This document shows positions 21,931-36,400 of a stretch of 64,000 nucleotides of DNA, one piece after another (the first letter of the stretch is position 1; each line of letters begins with the position of its first letter). A program made the position numbers and the translations under genes. The DNA lies in the NCBI GenBank assembly GCA_023053545.1, contig JAKZAN010000001.1, positions 4,980,565 to 5,044,564 of the forward strand, given 5' to 3'. A model generated the notes under the pieces. It was not told the origin of the DNA. It saw only the letters and a program-made list of their open reading frames with translations, and searched no databases. The DNA is from Lepidurus packardi. Lineage: Eukaryota > Arthropoda > Branchiopoda > Notostraca > Triopsidae.

Positions 21931-24900
21931 TTACGGCGAAAGATCATCGCTACCTAGATTTGAATCGCAAAAGGAAACGCGCTCGCTATTAGCTTGTCTG
22001 GAGAGTATGGAATTCAAAGTGGAATTTCTTGACTGTTCTTGATCCACCTTACAAGGTGACAATTGCTCCAGAAATCGAAAAGCGGCTATGGCTTCCTCCT
22101 CTTGTCGTCCAAAGCGCACGAACAAGCCCGGGTCAAGTATGGTAGGTCGCTCTGAAGCCAAACAACTGTATCCCATCCCTACAAATCCAAAACAAAAGGA
22201 GCTATTAGTATACATCTAAATGCTCTATACACCAAAATTGCATTAAGTTAAAGCAAAAGCCATGCCCCAAACAATCCCAAGTTCCTGCAGCACCCCATAA
22301 CCAAAAGCAGCAGCCTATTTAAAACTATTAGCAAATAAAAGTTTCGAGGTACGGTGCTGCAGTGTACCTTTTCTATGTTTGGAGGGCTAGGTCAAGAAGG
22401 AAGGTAAAAGGTAACAAATCGTGGAGATGAATGTCACGGAAGTTTCGGTTGACCTGGTTTGCGTAAGCCATAGTCGTCCTCTTCCATTATATCTTTCCCG
22501 CTACAGTAAACACCATCTGGACTTCCGCTGCAACAGCTACAGCACGAACTCGAGCTGGAGACCAGCATGGCATCTAATAACGCCGCTCGGCACTACAAAA
22601 CCCACCACACAAAAAAAAGAAAAATTAACTTTTAATGCTTCGTTTCAAGCTAGCCTGGGCAATTCAACACAGAGATTCAACACATTAAGAGAATATTGGC
22701 TTTCTTTCACGCGTTAGCACGTCCTGGACATTATTTTTTTTTTGTAATTTTGTAATATTGAAATATAGTAAGTATAAAGAAAGTAATCATTGACTAGAGT
22801 ATTGACTAGAACAGTATTAGAGTATTAGTATTAAAAGTATGTATATGAGTATTAGAAAGTATGAATATGAGTATTGAAAGTATTAGAGTATTCACTAAAG
22901 TACTAACTAGAGAAAGTATTAAAACAAAGTATAAATAAATAAAGTATTTACCTGAGGATCAGCTGCGTTTTCTTGACCTCTCTGCAAATGAACCCAGCCA
23001 GTGGAACAGCCCGAGTGTTCCACATCTTCTTCATCATCATCCTCCACGTCTTCGTCTTCATCATTTGACCAATTGTCATACTCCAAATTACCCTCAGGGT
23101 GACCACACAAGGCTCTGAGCTCTTGTAAGCAAACAGTTTGTGTGTTGGCTACTGCAATAGCCGCATCTTGAGATTGCCTTCGTTGGCAGTACCGTTGTTG
23201 TTCCGCGATGAATTGCAAAACTGACTGTAGGGCCACTTGCCGGTCCGGAGGCGGTGAGCTGGGCTCTTCAAAATTGGCACATTCTTCCGCTTTGAAAGCC
23301 GTCTCTGACACCGCCAACGACTTTAGGCTGGCCGCTAAGCTGCGCGAGCTTTCGAATTTAATTAAGCGATAAAAGTCCCTCGTAAACTCCGTGTCAATAG
23401 GCTCGCCACTCTCCAAATCCTCCAAGTCGTTAACACTACTACACTTGGAGTGCTGCTGAAACAGTAACTCGCTAAGACAAGACAATCTCTTCGAAGCCTG
23501 GGAAAGGCCATCGCTGTCCGTGTTGGCCATTTCGAGCGTCTGGAAATACGTAGCCGTGTTCCACAAACAGTCGTGGGCATCTTCTTCCAACTCGAGGCTA
23601 TTCTCCTGGATGGATGGCAAGGACGCGGTTAAATGAGCACTGCTGCGCTGAACTTCATGAGCGGGGGATTCCAAATCGGTTAAACTGGCAGTGACTTTGC
23701 GCTCAAAGTCTTCTGTGGACAAATGCAAGGTCCAATCCTCCATTTCCTCGTGCTTGTAATGGTAACTGCGTATCATAGGAGGGTTTTTATTGCATGCTTC
23801 ATACGGATCTTCTTCCCATTCTGTACATTCCGTACGGGTTAACAGATCCTCGCTTTCCTCCTCCGAGGGAGTACTCCTGGAACTCTCGCTGCCTAACCGC
23901 GAATGCGCTTGCGTTCGGCGCAGAGGATGTCCAGCTGAGCCATCGTGCACCGCAGGGTTGGTTTTGGATTTCAATTGCAATGTCATCCAGCGTACTTCCG
24001 CTGTAGGGTTGTCCATTAACCAAAACGTGGCTGGCTGCGGTTCTTTTTTCACAGGTTCTTTGTACAGCTCGGAATCAGAGCAACAACGCGTCAATAACGA
24101 GACGTCCGTCTCCATCCCCGCTTCGCGTTTACGACACGCATCAAAGTAAAAACTGTGCCGTTTCTGTTGATGCTGCTGGTGAGCCTTCAGCGCTCGTCCT
24201 GATCTACTACTCCCTTTGCCTTGTTTCAACCGCTTCAACAACTCTAATTCTACCTGGTTTTCTTTGACCTGATCCAAAGGCGATGTTGCTGCGGCTGTTG
24301 CTGTTCCTGATGCAAAAACTTCTTCCGAAGACACGTGGGATCCCGCATCGTTTTCATCACTGACTTCCTTGACTTCTTCCAGCAAACCGGAGCTGAGCGT
24401 CGTTTCTTGCAAGGAAATGGATCGGTTTTTCACGCCTAGATGTGTGCTCATCAAAACAGGATCAGCTGAATTGGACGAGCCCACTCCGTAAGCGTGACGG
24501 CGCTTAGCGACTGGCAGCGAACGCGTTAACGTGATGGGTGCGAAGCGTCGCAACGTGGCAGGCGAAGACGAAGCGCTCGTTTCTAGGAAGGAAGACTCCG
24601 TGGAGGAACTGCAGGTACGGCATTCGGGTTGTACGTCACTCGACATCGTGGAATAGCCTTCGTCTTTACTCGTCATTTCCCCTCCGCTGACGGGACTCTC
24701 GGCTTCGGCCAAAACTATCGACGAGTCGCTTTTATTAGCTTCCGCGAGTTGCAAATTGTCCTTCTTCTTGGCGACAGCCAAAAGGCGGGGTTGGGATGAT
24801 GTGCTCATACTGGTCGCGCTGGCTTGGACCGGCGTTGAGGGGGATTCGCTGCCCAATTTCTGCTCTAAAACGTGCACAATGTCTTTGACAGACGGGGAAG

Positions 24901-27900
24901 GCGGCTCAATACACCCTGATTGACACTCGTCAGACCTCAGCGGCTCCTGCAGTGCGTCTTTGGGGTTCACACTATAGTTCAAATGCAGGTTTAAGGTGGC
25001 GGGGCGTAACGTGGTTTCCGCACTCTCTTCCCCGCTCAGGATTGGTAAGCTTTGCCGGTACAAGGGGTTCGCGGATGGGGAGCAGGACTGCAAGGGCATG
25101 TGAAACAATCGGTTTTTGAGCAACGCAACGATTTCCGCGGCGCGGTTCTTGGGATTCGTTGGGGACGAGGCGGTCGTCGTTGTACTACTAGTATTGCTGC
25201 TGCTGGACGGTTGGCAAGCTTGCAGAGACCAGTTGGCGTCCTGAGCTGCTATCGAAGGCGGGAAGTTTAAATCGGAGCTCGTGGAGCAGACGGAATGGCG
25301 CCAAGCCGGCGAGGAAGGATCAGAGCGCGATTGGGGCACCACTCCAGTTACCAACTGGGCTAGAAGGGCTGGATCTACTCGACTCCCGGCTCGTAAGCTG
25401 TGACTTACGACCAGACTCAAAGCTGCGTTCTGGCCTTCCAAATCGGAGACTTGCACTCGAAGTCGTCTACACTCGGCTTGCAGGCTCTACAAAATTAGAA
25501 AAGTCATTGACGGAGGGCCCCTCAAGCTCTTAACATGGTACAACGGCTCTTAAATATACACTGCTAGGACAAAAAAAAAGCTGTCTCTTATTTACAACAA
25601 ACCCTGTAAAAAATAAATAAAAAGATCTTAAGAAACAGAGGTTGCAGTCAAATGACATACCACAATCCTTTTCCTGTTGGCAACGAAAACACGTTTCTTT
25701 CAGATATTTTTTGTGGGAAGGGGGCACGCAAGCTTATTGAATGACGTCAAAGTATTGTTTGGGGCAAGTCGAGAACAGGGTACTTAAAAACAAGTTCCAA
25801 AGTGTTGAAAAACAGAACAGCAAGATTGGTTCCACTGATAAGCACGACAGTGAAAAGTATCCTCACGCAAAAGTTTGGTGCAACACGATACTAAAAAAAC
25901 TAATCCATCAATTTATCAATGCCCCAGCCTAAGAAACGGGGGACAACATAAGCTCGTGCGATGGTTTAGGACAATAAAAAAAGAAGTTGCTAACGTAAAA
26001 ACAAAAGGCTCGTTGACAGACCTTTACTCGGCATCATTTGAATAAACAGATTTGACTATGCATGCTGAAAATTGTTTTCGACTGAAATTAAAGCATGCGG
26101 AAAGACGCAAAGTTTTAGATAAATGGGGGAAAAGGTCCTCCAAGCTATAGAAAAAACGTTATGCTTGTCTTCATACTTATAGTTTACCTATCCCTATTGG
26201 TTTAAGGCCACGGTATACTTGCAAGTAGTTGATCTTTTTTTTATCAAAAAATAACACTGATTTTTAATATATAATATGCAACAGGTTCTCCAGTTGAGAA
26301 AACGGAGATACAATTACACCAAGTGTGTATTATTGTTGCAAAACGTTCACCGAAAAAGAATGACAAACGGCTGTCACTCGAGTTGAAAATTGGTAGATGG
26401 ATTGGAAATGCATTAGGTTAGGTTAGCTTAGGTTTCATTAGCTGAAAAAAGAAAAATTCACTGTTCGAAACTAACACCATAGTGTCTTATTTGACAGCGG
26501 GATACAGTACATACATTTCGTCACTAAATATGGAGAGCATGTTGATAATTTGACAGTTAAAATTTTCAAAACTTGAATAAGTTTAAATAAATCATATATC
26601 TAAATCTTTTGATGTAGCATGCCATATTTGTATTAAGATATTTAAAAAAATTCATTATGTCGTTAAATTTCTTTTAAATTTTGTTTCAAGTTGCATAATT
26701 CTCATGACATAGAAACATGACATCAGTGCAATCTTTTGACAAAGATATCAACTACTTGCACTATACCGTGGCCTTAACTTTGTACCGTGGTTTTACCCTG
26801 TTAAAGTTAACTGCACAGTGTTATATTACCTTCTGTGCTAATAACGCTTGGACGACGTTCGATGCCACGTCATCCAGACACCGTTCGTACTGAATTCGCT
26901 GCTGCTCCAACTGACTTTCTAAGGCCGTCACGTGATCCGCTTGCAATCTCAGTGAACGCGCATCAGCATCGGCGAGTTGACGTCGCAAAGTGGTATTTTC
27001 GCTTTCCAATGCTTTAATCCGCTGCTCGGCCTCTGATAAACGAGTCTGGCAGTTGTTAGAAGCAACAACAACAAAAAAGAAACAAAACGAAAAGAAACAA
27101 AAATGTTAGTACAACATCCCCAACCGTGAATCTGGTATGCAAACTTGGATTACGCGTCACACGCAATCTCGCATGTGCCATTCTATAGAACCCCCATAAC
27201 CCTTTTTCTAACTCATCCTCATCACCGACCAACCTGGTTTTATCTTTTTTCCCTCTCTCTCTCTCTTTCTTGTCTGTAATAAACCTCGAAATTCAATTGG
27301 CGTGTCTTCATCTTTACCATACACTACTTGTATGTTATGCTAAAATCGTCCCAATTGGATTCGATAGCTGGAAAGTAACACGAAAAGGGAAGTTTAACGT
27401 TCAAGGTTTTTATAGGGTTCCCCCGATTTTTTTTCTTTTTAGAACAACGGCAATACCTCAAACTCTTTTATCATACATAACAAGTCCTCTTGGGCTGCTT
27501 TATATCTAAACCTAGCAGAGTCAGGAAAGCACGGCCATAAATCAATAATGCGGTGCTGTCTGGCGTTACTCTAAGGAAAAGCTTCCTCGATAATCTGCCT
27601 AATTAAACAACATTTCCTCTTCCCCTCGCAATAATTCTACTCAACTCGCCATTAAATTTCCTCTAAATCCTTTTCGACTCGGAGGGCTGACTCTTTGCAA
27701 AAGCTCTTCCTTTATAACATTTAACATTTCCTTTTTTACTCCCCTATTTATTTCTATTTTTTTTTTTATTTTTCTTGGACTTCCAAAAAAAGGAAGAGGG
27801 TTTCAGTTTATCACAAGCTGCGATATTATGGCTCATTTCGTGCAAGCACTTGCGTCTTCAAGACATCTCCGTACTTCCCCATAATGGTACTGGTATATAC

Positions 27901-30365
27901 GCGCAAAGCAAGGAGAGGAGGAGGGGGACATGAGTTTATGACGGCATAATTAGCACCTAAAACTCGTCTTTGTGGCAGCTTGGGTGGTATAGTCTTCTCC
28001 ATACGGCGGTATTACAATCCATCATAAAAAGCAGACTACTACTGCTCTCGAAGATACTTGAGCTATAGGAAAAACTTTTCAATCTCTTTTCTATCTTCTT
28101 TACTTTCTTTTCTTTTTACCACCCTGGCATTCCTCCACTCACATAGCGACACTAAGGAACAAAAACGAAGAAAGTGCTGGGCGTTCGAAGTATCCGCAAA
28201 ATATCCCTATTGGAAAGTCTTGATATAAAAAGTGGTGGACAAAATGATACAGAAGAAAAGGTCATAGGTTAAAGCATTCCCGCATTGGCGTCAATCTTTG
28301 ACATGTATAGTAGATGCCGCTTATCGTGATCACGTTTGTCAAGTGAATATTGATTCTATTAAGCGGAGATTCTAATAACCGAAAATCGGAAATACGCAAC
28401 AGAATGATACGACTAATCGGCGCGTGAAACGAACGGGCTTGTTTAAACCAAAGAAAAAAAAAGCATCGTCTACTTTTTGACACTTTCCCACACGTTTTCT
28501 TTTTCTAGATTCACTGCACCCACTTATGTTAGTTTCGTAACGATTTTTCAACAATTTTGATAGAGATGATTGAGGAATTCCTAGCTTAACGGCCGCCTCC
28601 CTTTGTGGCAAATCTTTTAAATTTATCTTGTCACAAGTTTCAATGAGCCACAACTTCTCTTTTATATTTAAATCAATTATTTTCTTGTTCGTCGCCATTT
28701 GTATATAACCATGCCCTAAAACACAACTAAAAATGCGTCTTTGAAGCCTACTCCTATGCTTAAGTTGGGTTCTCACACGATATTCCATTTAATTTTCCCG
28801 GTTAATTAAGGAACTGGTCATTCAATTGAATAACCTGCTCATTTAGTTGACTGGGGAGTTTAGAAGAGATTTCCCCCAAAGCGTAGAAGTAGGTTGGAAA
28901 TGACAGGATTGGTGAAAACGACGTAAAAGCTGATCAATTTGCAAAGTCCACGTACCAATCACTGCTGCAATTTCGTTATTGTTACATGTGAAGATTGTTT
29001 CGAAATAGATTAAATGTCCGAAAGTGTGATTCTAATAACAAATGAAAATGCTATGAATTTATCGTTTTTGAATCGGTCCTTTAAGATTTCATTCCATAAA
29101 GCTACTGATTGTTGAAACATTGATCACAATAAGCGGCATCTACTGTAGCTGATGGACCCCCCTTGCCTACCGAAAGAAAAAGTTGTTGCTTTTCGCGACA
29201 TTCACTTGCTGTTCTACTCCCCATAAACGCTTCAGTTTTCCGGCAAAGCTACAAAACTCGTGGCTTTGTAAAACTCCAATTTGCAAGCGTAAGGCGACCT
29301 CTTCCTTTCAGATTGGCGACCCAATCTGAAAGTCTCTCTCTCTGCACTGTCTTTTACCGTTTGTCTTTTACCATCCACAGGAAAAAAAACATCGATTTCC
29401 TCAATTCCTCCAAATCTCCCAAACATACAACTTTTTCCTGGAACCATTTTTCCACTTTTAAAAAAAAAAAAAAAGTTTAGCCAATATAATGTGACTTTGT
29501 CGTCTTACTTGTCCCACGCTTTATGACTTATGTCGTCAATAAAAAATATAGAAAACAACCAAGTCGTGACAAACACGACAGTGAAACAAGTAAGCACGTA
29601 CAGGAAAAAAAAAACTTACTTCATATTCCTTTAAAAGGCGCTGGTTGGAAGGTGACTTGTCTTTAGCAGGGATTCTATCCGGAATGGTGTCCTCGACTAA
29701 GCCACGGCCAAGGCCGACTTCCGGGTTCATTTCCACGCCAGGAACTGGTCCTGATACAGGTACCTGCGTCAAAAGTAACAGGGAAACCAACTATCAAATT
29801 TCCGTTATAAGGCTCGCATGTCAATTACCCTGTCACTTCCCATCAATAGCAAGACACTTGTCAATTATTTAGCCCCTCTCTATACAACATCACAAGTGTC
29901 TACCAAATTTCGTTCTTCGCCCATTCCTAGCGACCCAGGCCTCCGACATGTGTAATCAGTCTCCCCCTCAGCCCCCTTCCCTTTTGTTACTAGTTGCAGC
30001 CCTTGGAGGCCTAACCGCACACATCACCCATAATGGTTCATTTCCTCTAACTTAATTAATAGAATATCCCAAACCTTACTGCACTCCCTCTTCCCCTCCA
30101 CTGTCTCCTTCAGAGTAAAAGATGAAAGATAACAAATAAAACAAAAATAAAATGAAAAAAAAAATACTTTTTTTACCACCTATTTTTAAAAACAGATTTT
30201 TTTTTCGAATAGGGATATTTTGCGGAGACTTGAATTCCTCACCCCTCCTAATACTTCGCTTTTTGTTCTTAAAAAAAAAATCCTTTAACACGTTTTTGTT
30301 TCCAATAGGAATATTTTGAGGACACTTGAACCCCTCAACCCTCCTCATACTTTCTTCGTTTTGTG

Positions 30366-30427
<62 letters not shown>

Positions 30428-33400
30428 TGTTCAAGTAACAACTTCATCAGCACCCCGCTGGTTAAGGCAGCTCCTTTTTCCCACAACCTTCTAAATTTTT
30501 ACCTTCTACCTGAGCCTCTTGGGAGGAAGAGATGGTTACGATAAGAATCAAGCCTCAACCTTTATGCATTTATGCAAGATTCGACAGAGAGATGCTTAAA
30601 GAAGGAAAATAGAGAAGCCTACATTATGCTCCAACTACACGGCTCGCTTACATTCCATTGTTGCCGAACCGAAGCAAGCCTGTGTGAATGCACGCAAGTG
30701 ATCCGACATCACATACACCTTCAGCGTTGGGTCACATTTCTCTTCTTTGATAAACGTTCCTGGGTAGTCGCGAGCCTTTAGCCCCATTCGTTTTCCTCCC
30801 AAACCCATGCAGTGACAAACACAGGGAAGGGACGATTTGGGTGAAGAGATCGGAATCGTGTTTCTTTTGCGGTAAGAATAGCGCACGATGAGCGAAGAAG
30901 AAAGGCAATCAATATCCTTTACCAACATCCCTTTCAAGTCTTATTTGCATACAAGACCCCTTCCCATCCCTCCCTTTTTAGTCCAATTATGTTCTGCGGT
31001 TGTCCTGTTAGCTTATCTCCTTTATTTTCTGAACGGAATAAACACAGATGGAAGCTATTTTTTTTTTATTTGTTTCTCATTTTTTTAAATTTATATGTTC
31101 GTTTTTTAGCCTCTCCCGCATTTTCTAGTCAGTTAATATAAACAAATCGCTGTCACAGACTCTCCTAGATTACGTCTTGATAGGTACAAACAGAAAAAGG
31201 CAAGATAAAAATGAAAAAAAAAATCTCCTTTTCAATTTCTCGCACGGTGCAGCGCCTTAAAGATGCCTGGGAAACCTCTCAGATGATTTGCGGTCGTGGT
31301 CGATATCAAAGTGGGAGTGCATTCAAGCCATTCAAGCTCGTACACTAAGCAACTTATTTATCGTTGAGACAGAAAAGGGAAGACGAAGAGGATCTCCCTC
31401 GCTTTTTCTCGCTTTGGACCCCCTTGTTCCATTTTCTGCTTTTTTTTTCTCAGACATTCTACCGTATTTTTTCGCTTGGGTTAACTTTGGCGTCGCTCGG
31501 CACCGTCAGCGTCGTATTCCCTATCTCGTAGCCTCCATCAATGTCCATCATCACGGAATTTTCCTCTTTTATCCTGTTCAATACACTCGCTTATCGGCTG
31601 CCAGCATTCTGCATGAGGACCTTTTTCTCTTTTCCCCACTGCAATTATTTGCTGGCTAAGCTTTCATAGACACATCATAATTTCCCTCTCTCTGCACTCT
31701 CCCAGCCTCCCTCCTAGGTTATTTTTTTTTCATATGCAAATCATCGCACGTGCATTAAGTAACCGCGCCTGCCGCAGCAGTTTCAGCCCTAAAATGGACG
31801 AAATTCATGCATCCCGCGTTCGTTTGCATGACAATTGACAATGGAAAACCTTGGCCATAATAGCACCCCATGTTGCGCACAAGTGCAGTTGCGATGCTGC
31901 GCTGCCTTTCCCAGGTTCTTTCCGGCCCAGCACATCCGTTTAAGCTGCTAAAGTAACCGGAAGTAAGTGCTTTTAAAACCTTCCCTCAAAAGTAAAAAAA
32001 GCACTAAACAATACAAGTACTGCCAACTTTGAGACAGCTAGGAGGAATCATGGTCCTAATTACGAAAAGAGAACCATTCCAAGCCACATAAAAGTTTGCA
32101 CAGCGGATGGTGTTAAACTCGCTCAAACGTATTGGCGAAAATCATGGAAAAACACTCCTTTTTCCTAGCTCGTAAACTAGCCTGAAATATGCTTAACAAA
32201 AGTTCAGAAAAGCCCTGGCTGACGGCAACACAGGAGGCGGAGAAATGTCAAAAATGTTACAGGAAACATTGGAAAAATTTCAGCTGTGAGGAACTCACCG
32301 GGGCCCTAACCTCCAAAATCATTTTTGAGGGATACAAAAAAAAATCTACGGATACTTTATAGTCTTCCTAATTTTAAGGACGACGAAATCTGTTTACAAA
32401 ATTTCTGGATTCAAAAGTTTTCATATTTTCGTTTTGTTTCCAAAAGTTATTATCAGATAAACATTGGGTGATGACGTCACGTGTTATAGCTTGGCTTTTC
32501 GGGACGTAGTCACAAGGACGAGTTGAGAAAAAGGACTACGGTCACCCGACTTAAGGAATAGAAACCCCAACTTAAGACTACAAACCCCAAACCTAACTTA
32601 ACCTAGTCCCTAGGTTGAGGTTTGTAGTACTTGTGTCGTGTCGTCCTCATGTCGCGTCGTCCTTATGTCGCGTTTACGGCTTATCGCACTGGTTACCATG
32701 GTTACTGTTTACTCCATGCTCACAATTTGTTAAACAAAGCTCATGGGTACCCTGGATGCTAACAGGTTCCTGATGTCAAGAAAACCACGTGATCATATCT
32801 AGAATTTAAAATGCTTCCTTTGATACCTTAATAACTATAACTACAATTCTGTTTACGGCCGTGGTGTACTCCACAAGTAGTTGAACATTTTCTACCAAAG
32901 GATGGTACTGATGTCACACCCTTTCTCATTGTAATTTCGCATTTTAAACAAGAAATTAAAACAAACAGAAAGATATACTTCAAAGATTATTTTTCTAAAA
33001 TATCTTAATAAAAAAATCTAGTTTACCTGCTGCTTACATTTGATAAATAATCTATTTAGAATTCTCAGAACTTGAACGTTGAAAACAATGAGTGAAACCA
33101 AAATTAGTGAAATTAGTTATATTAAAAATTAAAAACAGCAGTAAAGTAAACTTATACATCCCATGCATTACTGTCACAATACAACTTCATTATTTTGCTC
33201 AGAGAATGCGAATTTTCAAATCAAAACATCCCATGCTAAAGCGCCATAATAATCCAGTACACCGTGGCCGTCACATTAGATTTTATTTGTTTAAAGCCTT
33301 CGGTTGTCTTTTTTCCTTGTTATTTATACGCTACCTACTAACTTCTTAACACTTCAATTTTCCCATTTTCTCGCGGAATTCCAACGTGTTGTGTTTTCGT

Positions 33401-36400
33401 CGGAAGCCAGTGATTTGACCAGAAGTTGCATATCATTCCCCCGACAAAGTCTATGGCAATAACACAAACAACTTATCCATCCCGTTGGCCGCCCTGAACA
33501 CAAAAGACAAGTCGATCATAGACCATCCCGTAAGAAATTATGCCAAAAAAAAGTTAATGGTGAGAAAGTGAAAGGGGGCACAGAAAAAGAGCTATTGTTT
33601 GTGTTGACACCCTACCATCGTCATGGGGCGATAACAAAAAATATCTTCGCTTAGACTCTGGCGTCGACGTCGACTACGGCGCCAGCTGACCTGGCGACCT
33701 GCGAGGACCTCAGCTTGAGGTCTGTCATCTATCACGTGGCCAAACCCTTCCAACTTACTTTGTTGCGCCCCTTATCCTCTCTGACTCTGAATCTCGCTTC
33801 TTTCCTCCACAACTTTAAGCCAAGTAGAAACAATATCCCTTAAGAGCCACACATCTTTTACATGACTGCCTGCCGTCACTTCGTCTTTACACTTATTCCA
33901 TCAAAGCCCAAGGTTCCAAAGTTGAACGTCTCACACCAGGGCTCCTTTTATCGAGCCTACTTGAGCTTGAACCTTCTGACTCCTCAAGCTTGCCCAAGCA
34001 CAAATGAGCTAACCCCTTCCCCAAGTTTTTCTCCGTTTAAGTCAGTCATGTCATTGATACGCGTAACTGCATCCAGTCGGCGTTCATTTTTAGCTCCATT
34101 TAAACCGTGCCCGATCCAAACAATCCTTAAGTACACGCATTCAATGCCTTCCCGCATCCTCGCATTTCCTAATGAGGCTTTGTGTCTCAGATATCCCCAC
34201 CAACTATTTTAGTAGAAAAATGGTTTTCTTTTTAGCTTGGCCCAAAAAGCCTAATTTCCAAGCCACTGCATCACATCAAACCTTTATAGTTATCATTAAC
34301 TCCCTTTTCTTCTTCATTTTTAAAGTCGCTGTCTCTGCTTTTACTCTGCTTCAGTAGCTTCAGCAACTTCTAAGACTAAGACACATGTAAAAAAAAAAAA
34401 GTCTTTTGTCCTTAACAGTTCACCCCCGCTCTCTCGTCCTCTCGGAAACGTTAGGGAAAATAGCCTCTTCTCGATATTAAAGCATATAGAAAGCTTGGCT
34501 CGGAGTGCGAGGCTCTCCTCGACAATGCCAGGGTCCCGCGCCCTTTCCCTCAAACGCCGCGGCGCCAGCCAGACGCCTTCGATGCCTTCAATGTAGCCTT
34601 CCCAAACGACGCCTTTCGCTTTAAGTTCTTGGGGGCATATATGTATGGGTTTTAGGTTAGCTGGGCCTGGGCCTCCTTCTTCTTCTTCGTCTTTTCCCCC
34701 TTTTTAGCTAGGATAGCTTGCCCCAAACTCGTGCACATCCCAACACGATTTATAAGCTAGTGGCCTGTCAAGGCAACCCGGAATTGCCTCCTAAGACTAC
34801 GGCTATTGCTTGCCTTTTCCCTACAAGATTTCGGGGCCAAGTCGGTATAGAGCCTCTATCGCTGGCCAAAGATAAAAAATTTTCAATTCTAAAACAATAC
34901 TCTTTTCCCTCCGAAGAAAAAAATATAATCCGCCTTGTTCGGACTTGGAACATTTTATCGGTGTAATTCCCCTTTGAAGGTCCACACCCACAAAATTTCC
35001 TCTCTCTTTTTTTCACATTCTTTCTCCTAAAACGCCCCAGACTTGTGAAGAAAATAGTCTGCTGAGCTCGTCAGGTTCGAAAAACCACTTGCTGGGCCCA
35101 ATTTGGACCGAATCCTAGCCAACACACACGACACTAATCGACCCAAAGGGCCTCAGGCCTGTTTACAAACAAACAGCTTGTTGGAAATTGAGTTAACATC
35201 CTCCTCGTTTTGTAGTTCCCCATCTGCTTCTTCCTCTTCGTCTAAGGAAGTGCTTATTTAGGATCCGATAAGAAAATGCGAACTAACAAGTTTTACTCAT
35301 GTTACGTTTCTCCAAGTTTACGCGAGTTACGTTGACTATTTACATGAAGTGCGTTGTGTGTTAAAGGGCAAAAACCAAAGTTGGGATTTTTCAATCATGC
35401 TTGTATAGTCTACATGCTACATGACTCTATGTCTACATAAGGATGAACTTACTTTATGTAATTCAATGTTATTTATTTTTAGGGCGATTAGCCATTGACG
35501 AGCTATTGGCATGTACACTTTGGTCTTGACGTCACAGAGGTGCTACGTCCAAGCATAGCTTAAAAACGCCTGTTACGGTTTACTTTCCATGCTTTACATT
35601 AACGTAAACCAAAGCTTTCGGGTGGCTTGGATGCTGACACGTCCATGACGTACGAAAGTCATGTGATCCTAATTCTTGAAATTATGATTTTAAGAGGGGA
35701 AGAACTTATTTTTATTTATTATCTTTTTTTTTTTTTGGTGGGAGGGGAAGAGTCATTGACGAGTTATTGACATGCAAACGTCACAGAGGTGTTCGCGTCA
35801 CTACAGGGCCTACAAACGCCTGTTACGGTGTACTGCTTCTTTCAATACTTAGCCATGCTAACGTAAACTAAAGCTCTCGGATACCATGGAGGCTGACATA
35901 CCCGTGACGTATCTAAAGTCACGTGATCCTAATTCTTTAAATTTCTTTTTCTAACAGTTTAATTACTATTTCGTGTATGAACGGAACGAGATATGTCACT
36001 AGAAACTAGATTATGTTGCTCGACACAAATTTTTTGTTGAGCAAGAAAATCGATATTTTGGGGGCCGTTGAATCTCTTTCCACGCTGGGAGGAACCATTG
36101 ATCTTGCTGCTTATTAACTCCAGTGTAACTCGGAACCTTTTAGCATGTTCCTGTTTTGCACGCTTCTCGCTTATACACCAAAACATGTCTGGTCGTTCAC
36201 CCCCTGCGATTTTTACTGCAACAGCTGGGACTTTTTACCCCCCTTAATCTGCATTCTATACCGTTTGCATTAGTCTCTTCATCACGGGGGAGAATGAATG
36301 GGGGGCGTGGCTTGAGGATGATGAGAAGGAGGGGGTGTTATATCCCGTTTCGCGTACCAGGGAAATTATAACGGGTCATGGTTTATAAAGCGTATTTGCA

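Noticed and set aside
23790..24149. Plus-strand frames opposite the NCKAP5-like large exon, and similar frames at 40795-41501
   Set aside because: They are antisense shadows of long coding exons with strong codon structure on the minus strand.
30076..30486. Frame encoding a poly-Phe / poly-Lys protein
   Set aside because: It is the translation of the 54-A homopolymer and flanking repeat.
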